NCBI RefSeq assembly: GCF_044458865.1
Contig: NZ_JBITIH010000003.1
Location: 62,001 to 126,000 of the forward strand
Direction of reading: 5' to 3'
Origin: Micromonospora_G sp044458865
GTDB taxonomy: Bacteria; Actinomycetota; Actinomycetes; Mycobacteriales; Micromonosporaceae
Length of the DNA: 64,000 nt
Numbering within the stretch: the stretch's first letter is position 1; the number at the start of each line of letters is the position of its first letter. Below, piece after piece: positions 40,317 through 48,788 of this stretch. The notes under the pieces were generated by a model, which worked only from the letters and a program-made list of their open reading frames with translations, was not told where the DNA came from and ran no database searches. Made by a program: the position numbers and the translations under genes.

Positions 40317-41777
40317 TCAGTGCGGGACCACCTCCCGCAGCGCGGTGACCACGTCGGGCGCGGTGACCGGCCCCCGCAGGGCCGCCTCCCGCCCGGCCAG
40401 CCCGTGCAGGTACGCGGCCACGATCGCGGCCCGGTCCGCCGGCAGCCCTGCGGCGAGCAGCGATCCGAGTAGACCGGAGAGCACGTCACCGGTGCCGCCG
40501 GTGGCGAGTGCCGACGTACCCGTGGGGTTGACCACCGCCCGGCCGTCCGGTGTGGCGACCACCGTACGGTCGCCCTTGAGCAGCACCACCGCGTCCATCC
40601 AGGCGGCCAGCCGCAGCGCCGCGCCGACCCGGTCCTCGCCCGGTGTCTCCCCGCAGAGCCGGGCGAACTCCCGATCGTGCGGGGTGATCACGATCGGCGC
40701 GTCCCGCTGTCGCAGCCGTTCCGCCATCGACCCGTCGACCAGCAGGGTCAACGCGTCGGCGTCCAGGATCGCCGGCACCGGCGCGGCGAGTACGCAGCGC
40801 AACTCGGCTGCGGCCGACTCCCCGGTGCCGAGCCCGGAGCCGCAGACCCACGCCTGCACCCGGCCGGCGTCGGCCACCCGTCCGGTGGCGATCACCGAGG
40901 GATGCTCACGCAGCACCTCCTCCCGGGCGCTGCCGGCGTAACGGACCAGGCCGGTGGGCCCGGCCAGCGCCCCGCCGACGGAGAGCACCGCCGCGCCCGG
41001 GTACATGGCCGAACCGGTCGCCACCCCGACCACGCCCCGGCTGTACTTCTCCGACTCCGGACCGGACCACGGCCACCAGTCGAGCACGTCCGCCCACTCG
41101 GTGACGTGCAGCGCCGGGCTGCCCCGCAGCCACGGCTCCAGACCGATGTCGACAAGCTCGACCTGCCCGGCCCGAACCGCCGCCGGCCCCACCACGAGCG
41201 CCGGTTTCCACGCGCCGAACGCGACGGTCACGTCGGCGGTCACCGCGCCGCTGCCGTCGTTCGAGGGCGCCACGTGCCCGGTGTCCACCTCGACTCCGCT
41301 GGGTACGTCCACCGCGACCACCACCGCCCGCCGCCCGGCCCGCCCGCGCAGCCCGGCGAGGCGGCCGACCAGGCGGGCGGCCGGCTCGCGCAGCCCCCCG
41401 CTGGACCCGATCCCGACGATCCCGTCCAGGACGAGGTCCGCCCGGTCCGGCAGGTTGTCGACGGTACGACCACCGGCGGCACGCAACGCGGCAAGTCCGC
41501 CCTGGTGTGCCCGGTCCGGGTCGAGCAGCAGGGCACGCACCGCCGCTCCCCGCTCGGCGAGCCGGGCGCCGGCGTAGAGCGCGTCCCCGCCGTTGTCGCC
41601 GGAGCCGACCAGCAGCAGCACGGTGGCGCCGTACACCCCGCCCCGCTCGTCGAGGAGCAGCGCGCAGCGGCGGGCCAGTCCGGCGGCGGCCCGTTGCATC
41701 AACGTGCCCGGTGGCAGGGTCGCCATCAGGGCCGCCTCCGCCCGTCGTACGTCCGACACCCGCCAGGCCGGCTTCAC
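40317..41777 (-). CDS. nnr: Bifunctional NAD(P)HX epimerase/dehydratase
   Basis: It repairs hydrated NAD(P)H: the N-terminal YjeF_N domain epimerises it and the C-terminal domain dehydrates it with ADP. I take GTG 41777 (VKPAWRVSDVRRAEAALMATLPPG), which gives 486 residues, the usual length. ATG 41849 or GTG 41876 would add a poorly conserved Gly/Asp-rich leader. Seen motifs: LLVGSGDNGGDALYAGARLA in the epimerase part, and GTSALATGGTGDVLSGLLG in the dehydratase part. acpS is upstream, alr downstream. Confidence 0.9.
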   Translation of the reverse strand: MKPAWRVSDVRRAEAALMATLPPGTLMQRAAAGLARRCALLLDERGGVYGATVLLLVGSGDNGGDALYAGARLAERGAAVRALLLDPDRAHQGGLAALRAAGGRTVDNLPDRADLVLDGIVGIGSSGGLREPAARLVGRLAGLRGRAGRRAVVVAVDVPSGVEVDTGHVAPSNDGSGAVTADVTVAFGAWKPALVVGPAAVRAGQVELVDIGLEPWLRGSPALHVTEWADVLDWWPWSGPESEKYSRGVVGVATGSAMYPGAAVLSVGGALAGPTGLVRYAGSAREEVLREHPSVIATGRVADAGRVQAWVCGSGLGTGESAAAELRCVLAAPVPAILDADALTLLVDGSMAERLRQRDAPIVITPHDREFARLCGETPGEDRVGAALRLAAWMDAVVLLKGDRTVVATPDGRAVVNPTGTSALATGGTGDVLSGLLGSLLAAGLPADRAAIVAAYLHGLAGREAALRGPVTAPDVVTALREVVPH

Positions 41778-41921
41778 CTGGTCACCCGCCCGGTCCGCGC
41801 CGGTCGTACCCGTCCGGTCATCGCCGTACCCTCCGCTCGTCTTCGCCATCGAGCCGCGCAAGGCCGTTCGTGCCACCCCCGACCACCGCCCACGACCACG
41901 GCTGCCGGAGATACGGCGAAG

Positions 41922-42293
41922 CTACCGCTCCGCCACCACCATCGCCGACGCGATGCCGCCGTCGTGCGACAACGAGAGGTGCCACCGGTTGACGCCGCGT
42001 TCGGCGGCGACGGCGGCGACCGTACCGGAGACGGTCAGCCAGGGCCGGCCGTCCGGGTCCGCGACCACCTCGCAGTCGTGCCAGCGCAGGCCGGCAGGGG
42101 CGCCGAGTGCCTTCGCCACCGCCTCCTTCGCGGCGAAGCGGGCGGCGAGCGATTCCGGCGAGCGTGGGTTACCGGACCCGGTGAACCGCTCGGCCTCCGT
42201 GAACAACCGGTCGGCCAGAAGCGGCGTACGCGCCAGCGCACGGGTGAACCGGTCGACGAGGACCACGTCGATGCCGACTGCGACGATCACCAT
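41922..42293 (-). CDS. acpS: Holo-acyl-carrier-protein synthase
   Basis: It transfers 4'-phosphopantetheine from CoA to acyl carrier protein. The 123-residue protein shows the metal-binding Asp in IVAVGIDVVLVDRF and Glu in LAARFAAKEAVAKALG, and ends with HLSLSHDGGIASAMVVAE. The length is typical of the AcpS class. It starts the leftward acpS-nnr-alr cluster. An inverted pair of DnaA boxes lies 60 nt upstream. Confidence 0.95.
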   Translation of the reverse strand: MVIVAVGIDVVLVDRFTRALARTPLLADRLFTEAERFTGSGNPRSPESLAARFAAKEAVAKALGAPAGLRWHDCEVVADPDGRPWLTVSGTVAAVAAERGVNRWHLSLSHDGGIASAMVVAER

Positions 42294-42352
42294 CCCACCC
42301 TAGCCGGCTCGCCGACGCGCGCAGATTAGCTCCCGGCCTCTCGCCGGACAAC

Positions 42353-42399
42353 CCCTGTGGACAACCGTCGGGCCCGTAGCCGCCTGGTTGTCCACAGGG
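42353..42399. promoter_or_regulatory. Inverted pair of DnaA boxes
   Basis: A perfect 14-bp inverted repeat, CCCTGTGGACAACC (42353-42366) and its complement (42386-42399), is separated by 19 nt. Each arm contains an exact TTGTCCACA (42388-42396, and as TGTGGACAA at 42356-42364), the preferred DnaA box of Streptomyces. It lies between acpS and the WXG100-like gene, which are divergent. Confidence 0.7.
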
Positions 42400-42460
42400 C
42401 TTCCGAGCAGCGACGACACCGGCCTACCGTCGGACGCGTCGACGTCGATCGGGGGCAGGC

Positions 42461-42763
42461 ATGAACGACGATCTCATCCAGGTGCGGACCGGGGAGCTAC
42501 GCGGGGCGGCCGACCGCCTCGCCGGCACCGGATACCGGCTGGGCCACGGACCGGCCGGTGGCACGGCCGGGGCGGTGTTGCTGGTCCCGGCGCCCGGCTG
42601 GGCCGCCGCGTCGGCCCTGTCGATGCTGGAGTCGGCCGTGCACGAGTGGTTCGCCGACATCGGCAGCCGGACCGCGCAGACCGCCGACGGGCTGCGTGCC
42701 GCCGCCGACGGCTACGACGCCGCCGACGACCGGGCCGCGACCCGGCTCAGCACGGGACGGTGA
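42461..42763 (+). CDS. Small WXG100-like protein
   Basis: The 100-residue, mostly helical protein begins MNDDLIQVRTGELRGAADRLAG and has the two-helix shape of ESAT-6/WXG100 proteins. The turn reads PGWAAASALSMLES, with W but without a clean WxG. The downstream gene, 4 nt away, encodes an alpha/beta hydrolase whose N terminus also looks WXG100-like. Such pairs are common in actinobacteria and may be type VII secretion substrates, but no secretion genes are in view. Confidence 0.7.
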   Translation: MNDDLIQVRTGELRGAADRLAGTGYRLGHGPAGGTAGAVLLVPAPGWAAASALSMLESAVHEWFADIGSRTAQTADGLRAAADGYDAADDRAATRLSTGR

Positions 42764-42767
42764 ACCC

Positions 42768-44393
42768 GTGATCGGGTACGCACAGCTCTGGTCGGCCGAT
42801 CCGGCGGCCTGGCGGGCGGCCGGTGCCACCTGGCGGGGTGTGGCCGGACTGACCGGCCGACGGGCCACCGAGGTGACCGGGACCGCCGCTGGACTGCGTG
42901 CCGGCTGGGCCGGTCCGGCCGGGCAGGCAGCCGACCGGCGGCTGCACGGGCTCGCCACCGAACTCGTCTGCAGTCGGCCGGTCTTCATCGAGGTCGAGCA
43001 GATCCTCACCGAACACGGGGCCCGAATCAGCACGGCCAAGGCGATGCTCGACGCGACCGTCCGCGACGCCGCCCGCCGAGGAGTACGGGTGGACCGACGC
43101 GGCGTCGTGTCGGCGGACACCGCGACAACACCCCACCACCGGGACCCGACCGCCACCGGGCAGCGGAGCGGACCGGATCCGGCGGCCGTACCGGAGATCG
43201 CGGCCGGCATAGCGGCAGCGCTGGAACTGGCGACGACGGCCGACCGCGAGGCGGCCCGGCGCTTGGCTGACCTGGCCGCCGGGGCGGGTGCCGGCTGGGC
43301 CACCGCGCCGCCGACCGGCCCCCCGCCACCGGGCAGCGATCCGGCGGTGGTGCGAGGCTGGTGGGCCGGGCTCACCCCGGCGCAGCGGCGCTGGCTGGTC
43401 GGGCACGAGCCGGCCCTGGTCGGGCGTCTGGACGGGGTGCCGGTGGGCGATCGCGACCAGGCGAACCGGCTGTTGCTCGAACGCCAGCGGGCGACGCTGC
43501 TCGCCGAACGCTCCGCCCTGCTGACCGGCCGGATCACCCCTGCGGTGGCGGTCGAGCTGGCCCGGATCGAGCGGATGCTCGCCGGGCTCGACGTGCTCGG
43601 TGACCGCCTGGTCGCCGAGACCGGTCCCCGTGCCTACCTGGTCGGCCTGGACCCGGCCGGCGACGGGCGCGCGGTCGTCGCGCTCGGCAACCCCGACCAG
43701 GCGGACAACGTGCTGACCTACGTGCCGGGGATGACCACCGACCTGCCCACCATCGCCGGGGAACTGGGCCGAGCCGAGCTGATGGCGGCCCGTTGCGCGG
43801 AGCTGGCGCCGACCGAACGGACCTCGGTGGTGCTCTGGCTCGACTACGACGCGCCGGACTTCCTCGACCAGGCGCTCCACCCTGGTCAGGCCCACGACGC
43901 CGGACCGGCCCTGCACAGCTTCCAGGAAGGGTTGCGCGCCACCCACGAAGGGCCGCCGGCCCAGCAGACCGTGCTCGGCCACAGCTATGGGTCGCTGGTG
44001 GTCGGGACGACGGCACGCGATCACGGCATCGCGGCCGACCAGGTGGTCTTCATCGGCTCGCCCGGCGTCGGCGTGGACCGGGCCGCCGATTTGCACCTGC
44101 CGCCGGATCGGGTCTGGGCCAGCACCGCGGGTGACGACGTGATCCGGCACGCCGCGAGTCCGGTCGAGTTGCTCGGGCGCCTCGCGGTCAGCGGCGTCCT
44201 GCCCGGCGTCGGCGCGACGATCGCGTGGGGCCGCCCGGCCGAGGACCTCTGGTTCGGCGCCGACCCGAGCGGTCCCGACTTCGGCGCACAGGTGTTCGGC
44301 GGACGGGCGGACGGTCACACCGGCTACTGGAACGCCGGAAACCCGGCACTGGATGCGATTACCCGGATCACTCTCGACGGTCGGGCCCGTTGA
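42768..44393 (+). CDS. DUF1023 alpha/beta hydrolase with WXG100-like N terminus
   Basis: The GTG at 42768 gives 541 residues. Residues 1-110 are helical with GLRAGWAGPAGQAADRRL, resembling a WXG100/LXG domain. A linker follows. The C-terminal 240 residues are a DUF1023 alpha/beta hydrolase: AYLVGLDPAGDGRAVVALGNPDQADNVLTYVPGM, then nucleophile Ser in TVLGHSYGSLVVG. It may be exported together with the small protein upstream. The natural substrate is unknown; lipase or esterase activity is inference from the fold. Confidence 0.8.
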   Translation: MIGYAQLWSADPAAWRAAGATWRGVAGLTGRRATEVTGTAAGLRAGWAGPAGQAADRRLHGLATELVCSRPVFIEVEQILTEHGARISTAKAMLDATVRDAARRGVRVDRRGVVSADTATTPHHRDPTATGQRSGPDPAAVPEIAAGIAAALELATTADREAARRLADLAAGAGAGWATAPPTGPPPPGSDPAVVRGWWAGLTPAQRRWLVGHEPALVGRLDGVPVGDRDQANRLLLERQRATLLAERSALLTGRITPAVAVELARIERMLAGLDVLGDRLVAETGPRAYLVGLDPAGDGRAVVALGNPDQADNVLTYVPGMTTDLPTIAGELGRAELMAARCAELAPTERTSVVLWLDYDAPDFLDQALHPGQAHDAGPALHSFQEGLRATHEGPPAQQTVLGHSYGSLVVGTTARDHGIAADQVVFIGSPGVGVDRAADLHLPPDRVWASTAGDDVIRHAASPVELLGRLAVSGVLPGVGATIAWGRPAEDLWFGADPSGPDFGAQVFGGRADGHTGYWNAGNPALDAITRITLDGRAR

Positions 44394-44417
44394 ATGTCGC
44401 GGCGCCGGCCCGGCACC

Positions 44418-44466
44418 CGTGCCGCGGTGGGCTGGTCCGCGTGGGCGGTCCCACCCCGGGGGCACG
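44418..44466. terminator. Possible terminator between convergent hydrolase and glmS
   Basis: CGTGCC and GGTGGG (44418-44431) pair with CCCACC and GGCACG (44450-44466) with asymmetric bulges. It lies 25 nt after the DUF1023 stop. Weak support. Confidence 0.35.
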
Positions 44467-44512
44467 AGCGCCGGGAGCCGGTCCGGGACGGTTCAGGCCC
44501 GGCAGCGCCGGT

Positions 44513-46426
44513 TCACTCGACGGTGACCGACTTGGCCAGGTTTCGCGGCTGGTCGACGTCGTGCCCCCGGGCCGCCGCGATCTCGCAGGCGAGCACCTGC
44601 AACGGGACCGTGGTAACCAGCGGGGCGAGCAGGGTCGGCGTACGCGGCACCGTGATCAGGTGGTCGGCGTAGGGCAGGACGGCGGTGTCGCCCTCCTCGG
44701 CGATCACGATGGTCCGGGCGCCACGCGCCCGCACCTCCTGGATGTTCGACACGATCTTGTCGTGCAGCATGCCGCGACCGGCTGGAGAGGGCACCACGCA
44801 GACCACTGGCGTGCCCTGGTCGATCAGGGCGATCGGGCCGTGCTTGAGCTCACCGGCGGCGAAACCCTCGGCGTGCATGTACGCCAGTTCCTTCAGCTTC
44901 AACGCGCCTTCCAGCGCCACCGGGTAGCCGACGTGGCGTCCGATGAAGAGCACCGTCGGCGCGGACTTCAGATCCCGGGCCAGTTCACGTACGGGCTCGA
45001 TGTCGGCGAGCAGGTCCCGCAGCTTGCCCGGCATCTCCTGGAGCTGGGCCACCACCGCACCGACCTCGTCGGCGTACTTCACCCCACGGACCTGGGCCAG
45101 GTGCAGTCCGATCAGGTAACACGCCACCAACTGGGTCAGGAACGCCTTGGTGGAGGCGACCGCGATCTCCGGTCCGCTGTGGGTGTAGAGCACCGCGTCG
45201 GACTCACGCGGGATGGTGGAGCCGTTGGTGTTGCAGATGGCCAGGACCCGGGCCTTCTGCTCCTTGGCGTGCCGGAGCGCCATCAGGGTGTCCATCGTCT
45301 CGCCCGACTGTGAGATCGCCACCACCAGCGTGGACCGGTCGAGCACCGGGTCGCGGTAGCGGAACTCGCTGGCCAGTTCGACCTCGCAGGGGATCCGGGT
45401 CCAGTGCTCGATCGCGTACTTCGCCACCAGTCCGGAGTGGTACGCCGTACCGCAGGCGACGATGAAGATCTTGTCCACGTCCCGGAGGTCCTGGTCGGTC
45501 AGGCGGACCTCGTCGAGCATGATCTCGCCGCCCTCGGTGAGCCGGCCGAGCAGCGTGTCGGCGACCGCCTGCGGCTGCTCGGCGATCTCCTTGAGCATGA
45601 AGTAGTCGTAGCCGCCCTTCTCGGCGGCCGAGGCGTCCCAGTCGATGTGGAAGTTCTTGCCGATGGCCGGGATGCCGTCGAAGTCGGTGATCTCGATGCT
45701 CTCCGCCGTGATCAGGACCACCTGGTCCTGACCCAGTTCGACCGCCTCACGGGTGTGCTCGATGAACGCGGAGACGTCGCTGGCCAGGTAGTTCTCCCCA
45801 TCGCCCCGACCCACCACCAGGGGCGAGTTGCGCCGCGCGCCGACCACGGCACCGGGAATCGCGGCGTCGACCGCGAGCAGGGTGAACGCGCCCTCCAACC
45901 GCTGGCTGACCGTACGCATCGCCGCCGCGAGCAGTTGCGGGCCGTCCGGCTCCCCTGCGGCGCGCAACTCGGCCAGCGCGGCGGCGAGCAGGTGGGCGGC
46001 GCACTCGGTGTCGGTGTCGCTGTCGAACTCCACCCCGTCGGCCTCCAACTCGGCCCGGAGCTTGGCGAAGTTCTCGATGATGCCGTTGTGGATGACGGCG
46101 ACCCGGCCGTCTCGGGACTGGTGCGGGTGGGCGTTACGGTCGGTCGGCCCGCCGTGGGTGGCCCAACGGGTGTGGCCGATGCCGGTGGTGCCGTCGCCGA
46201 TACCGAGCTTCGGGGTCGGGCAGCCGTCCGGGTCGGCGCTCATCCGCTCGGCCAGGGTCTTCTCCAGATTGGCCAGCTTGCCGGCCTTCTTCTCGGTCAG
46301 CAACTCGTCGTCGCAGACGATCGCCACCCCTGCCGAGTCGTAGCCGCGGTACTCCAGGCGCCGCAACCCGTCCAGCACGATGCTCAGCGCCGGGCGGGCG
46401 CCGACGTATCCCACGATTCCACACAT
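44513..46426 (-). CDS. glmS: Glutamine-fructose-6-phosphate aminotransferase
   Basis: It makes glucosamine-6-phosphate from fructose-6-phosphate and glutamine, the entry to UDP-GlcNAc. The ATG at 46426 gives 637 residues with catalytic Cys2 exposed after Met removal (MCGIVGYVG). The glutaminase domain has GIGHTRWATHG. Two SIS domains follow: VACGTAYHSGLVAKY and FIGRHVGYPVALEGALKLKE. The end PRNLAKSVTVE is conserved. TAAGCT lies 7 nt before the ATG with no Shine-Dalgarno sequence, so the message may be leaderless. glmM is 2.4 kb away on the same strand. Confidence 0.96.
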   Translation of the reverse strand: MCGIVGYVGARPALSIVLDGLRRLEYRGYDSAGVAIVCDDELLTEKKAGKLANLEKTLAERMSADPDGCPTPKLGIGDGTTGIGHTRWATHGGPTDRNAHPHQSRDGRVAVIHNGIIENFAKLRAELEADGVEFDSDTDTECAAHLLAAALAELRAAGEPDGPQLLAAAMRTVSQRLEGAFTLLAVDAAIPGAVVGARRNSPLVVGRGDGENYLASDVSAFIEHTREAVELGQDQVVLITAESIEITDFDGIPAIGKNFHIDWDASAAEKGGYDYFMLKEIAEQPQAVADTLLGRLTEGGEIMLDEVRLTDQDLRDVDKIFIVACGTAYHSGLVAKYAIEHWTRIPCEVELASEFRYRDPVLDRSTLVVAISQSGETMDTLMALRHAKEQKARVLAICNTNGSTIPRESDAVLYTHSGPEIAVASTKAFLTQLVACYLIGLHLAQVRGVKYADEVGAVVAQLQEMPGKLRDLLADIEPVRELARDLKSAPTVLFIGRHVGYPVALEGALKLKELAYMHAEGFAAGELKHGPIALIDQGTPVVCVVPSPAGRGMLHDKIVSNIQEVRARGARTIVIAEEGDTAVLPYADHLITVPRTPTLLAPLVTTVPLQVLACEIAAARGHDVDQPRNLAKSVTVE

Positions 46427-46433
46427 AACCCGG

Positions 46434-46439
46434 AGCTTA
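46434..46439 (-). promoter_or_regulatory. -10 box of glmS (leaderless)
   Basis: TAAGCT on the minus strand ends 7 nt before the glmS ATG. No ribosome-binding site or glmS ribozyme is seen. Confidence 0.4.
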
Positions 46440-46744
46440 GTCGAACTCCGCTCAGCATGTGTGCTCGAAAGCCCGCCTATCAAGCATCTCTTGTGAGCGA
46501 TAAGTGAATCGGGGGGAACAACGGGACGCCACTCGCGGCAGTCGGCCAGGCCCGGTCGGGGGGTGCCGGAGCGCGGCCACGATCCCCGATGCCGGTCTCG
46601 CCCAGGTATCGCCCGTGGCGCTCCGTGTGGCCAATATTGCTCGTTGTCGCCGAGTTGCTTGCTGGCGGCCCGTCCGTCCGGGACGGTGGGAGTGGCCCTG
46701 CGGGCCGCGTAACCGGCGCCACCCGACGCCCCTGGAGCGAGCCG

Positions 46745-47551
46745 ATGACCGAACCGGCACCACCGCAGCCGCCCACCGAACCCGCCCCCACCGCCGAAGA
46801 CCTCCCGACCACCGAAGACCTCCCCGCCGCCCAAGCCTTCCCCACCGGAGCCTCTCCGGCGCCGCCGGCCGAGCTGTCGCCCTGGGCGCGACCGTCGTCG
46901 CCGACCTACCTGCCCGCGCCGATCGAACACCAGGCCACCCCACCGCCGGCCACCCCACCGGCGACTCCCCCGACGCCCTGGCCGGGAGCGCCCGAACCCG
47001 TACGCCGACGCGCCCGCACCGGTCCCGTCGCGCTCGTCGCCGTACTCGCGGCGCTGCTCTGCGGCGGTGCGGGAGTGGCTGGTGCCCTCCTGGTCCACCA
47101 GCAACGCGACGCGGACGACCGGCGCACCGCGTCCGCCCCGCTGCCGAACGGGCAGGGCGGCGGGCCGCTCGCACCGGCCACCCCGGAACTGCCGGCCACC
47201 CCGGAACTGCCGGACGCGTCGGAACTGCCGGACGCCTCGGAACTGCCGGACGCCGGGCCAACTGAGATCTCCGGTCCCCGGGTGACGTACCAGGTGAGCG
47301 GAGACGGGCCGGTCCAGATCAACTATCTGGAGTACCCGAACTTCCCCCGCCAGGTCGACACCACCGCCCTGCCGTGGCAGGTGGAGTTCGCCATGCCCGA
47401 CCCGGGGGTGGTGACCGTCCTCGCGATCCGGGCCACCACCGAGCCGGGAAAGATCACCTGCCGGATCACGGTGGACGGGGAGGAGGTGGTGAGCAACCAG
47501 GCCAGTGGGGCGTACGCGACCGCGACCTGCGCCGCGCTGACCATCGACTGA
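46745..47551 (+). CDS. Proline-rich membrane protein with MmpS-like outer domain
   Basis: ATG 46745 follows GGAGCGAG and gives 268 residues. Residues 1-85 are Pro/Ala/Glu-rich with short repeats. One membrane helix follows (VALVAVLAALLCGGAGVAGALLV). A linker has repeated ELPDAS/ELPATP units. The outer domain, VTYQVSGDGPVQINYLEY, LPWQVEFAMPDPGVVTVLAI and ITCRITVDGEEVVSNQASGAYATATC, follows the MmpS transport-accessory pattern, including the paired Cys. No MmpL partner is nearby. The role is unknown. It is divergent from glmS. Confidence 0.75.
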   Translation: MTEPAPPQPPTEPAPTAEDLPTTEDLPAAQAFPTGASPAPPAELSPWARPSSPTYLPAPIEHQATPPPATPPATPPTPWPGAPEPVRRRARTGPVALVAVLAALLCGGAGVAGALLVHQQRDADDRRTASAPLPNGQGGGPLAPATPELPATPELPDASELPDASELPDAGPTEISGPRVTYQVSGDGPVQINYLEYPNFPRQVDTTALPWQVEFAMPDPGVVTVLAIRATTEPGKITCRITVDGEEVVSNQASGAYATATCAALTID

Positions 47552-47572
47552 ACCGACCGCCGGTCCTAGGCT
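47544..47572 (+). promoter_or_regulatory. Leaderless promoter of the aminotransferase gene
   Basis: TCGACT (47544-47549) and TAGGCT (47567-47572) are 17 nt apart, and TAGGCT ends 6 nt before the ATG at 47579. No Shine-Dalgarno sequence is present. Confidence 0.5.
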
Positions 47573-47578
47573 GGCCGG

Positions 47579-48760
47579 ATGACCACCACCCACGACCCGC
47601 TGGCGCAGCGGATGCGTCCCTTCGGCACCACCATCTTCACGGAGATGTCGGCGTTGGCGGTTCGCACCGGCGCGGTCAACCTCGGGCAAGGCTTCCCGGA
47701 CACGGACGGCCCGGTGGAGATGCTCGCCGCCGCCGCCGACGCACTGCGCTCCGGGCAGAACCAGTACCCCCCGCTGCCCGGAATCGCGCCGCTACGCGCG
47801 GCGGTCGCCGAGCATCAGCGCCGTTTCTGGGGGCTCTCGTACGACCCGGACGGGGAGGTGGTGATCACGGCCGGAGCCACCGAGGCCGTCGCCGCCTCAC
47901 TGCTCGCACTCTGCGAAGCCGGCGACGAGGTGGTCTGCTTCGAGCCGTACTACGACTCGTACGCCGCATCGATCGCCCTGGCCGGCGCGGTCCGCCGGCC
48001 GGTCACGCTCCGCCCGGCGGCCGACGGCCGGTACGTCTTCGACCCGGACGAACTGCGCGCCGCGTTCGGACCACGCACCCGGCTGGTCCTGCTCAACTCC
48101 CCGCACAACCCGACCGGCAAGGTCTTCACCGCCGACGAACTGGCCCTGGTCGCGGAACTCTGCCAGGAGTACGACACCTACGCGGTCACCGACGAGGTGT
48201 ACGAACACCTCGTCTACACCGACTCCGTGACCCCGCACCTCCCCCTGGCCGGGCTGCCCGGGATGGCGGAACGGACCCTGCGGGTCTCGTCGGCGGGCAA
48301 GACCTTCTCCTGCACCGGATGGAAGGTCGGCTGGGCCAGCGGCCCCGCCGCGCTGGTCTCCGCGGTGCAGCGGGTCAAGCAGTTCCTGACCTTCGTCAAC
48401 GGCGCCCCGCTGCAACCCGCGGTCGCAGTGGCGCTGGCCCTGCCGAACAGTTACTTCGACAACTTCCGGGCCGCCCACCAGGCCCGGCGCGACCAGCTCA
48501 GCGCCGGGCTCACCGACGCCGGGTTCGACGTGCTGGCAGCCGAGGGCACGTACTTCGTGACCACCGACATCAGTCCGCTCGGCGGCCGGGACGGGATCGA
48601 GTTCTGCCGTACGCTGCCCGAGCGGTGCGGCGTGGTGGCGATCCCGAGCCAGGTCTTCTACGACGACGTCGACGCCGGGCGTCGGCAGGTCCGGTTCGCC
48701 TTCTGCAAGCGCCCCGAGGTGCTCACCGAGGCGACGAACCGGCTCCGTACGCTCCGCTGA
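47579..48760 (+). CDS. PLP-dependent aminotransferase, class I/II (DapC/kynurenine-type)
   Basis: The 393-residue fold-type I enzyme has the PLP Lys in RVSSAGKTFSCTGWKVGW. LLNSPHNPTGKVF is the conserved Asn-Pro block, and the Arg that holds the carboxylate is in RQVRFAFCK. The beginning, MRPFGTTIFTEMSALAVRTGAVNLGQGFPDTDGP, fits the group containing N-succinyldiaminopimelate aminotransferase DapC of actinobacteria and kynurenine/glutamine aminotransferases. DapC would feed lysine and peptidoglycan synthesis, but the substrate cannot be fixed from sequence. It converges with glmM. Confidence 0.88.
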   Translation: MTTTHDPLAQRMRPFGTTIFTEMSALAVRTGAVNLGQGFPDTDGPVEMLAAAADALRSGQNQYPPLPGIAPLRAAVAEHQRRFWGLSYDPDGEVVITAGATEAVAASLLALCEAGDEVVCFEPYYDSYAASIALAGAVRRPVTLRPAADGRYVFDPDELRAAFGPRTRLVLLNSPHNPTGKVFTADELALVAELCQEYDTYAVTDEVYEHLVYTDSVTPHLPLAGLPGMAERTLRVSSAGKTFSCTGWKVGWASGPAALVSAVQRVKQFLTFVNGAPLQPAVAVALALPNSYFDNFRAAHQARRDQLSAGLTDAGFDVLAAEGTYFVTTDISPLGGRDGIEFCRTLPERCGVVAIPSQVFYDDVDAGRRQVRFAFCKRPEVLTEATNRLRTLR

Positions 48761-48788
48761 TCCGGCCCGGAACCCGATTGACGCGCGG

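Noticed and set aside
46427..46744. A glmS ribozyme before glmS
   Set aside because: Only a -10-like box lies directly before the ATG; none of the ribozyme core is visible, and the class is mainly found in Gram-positives of low GC.
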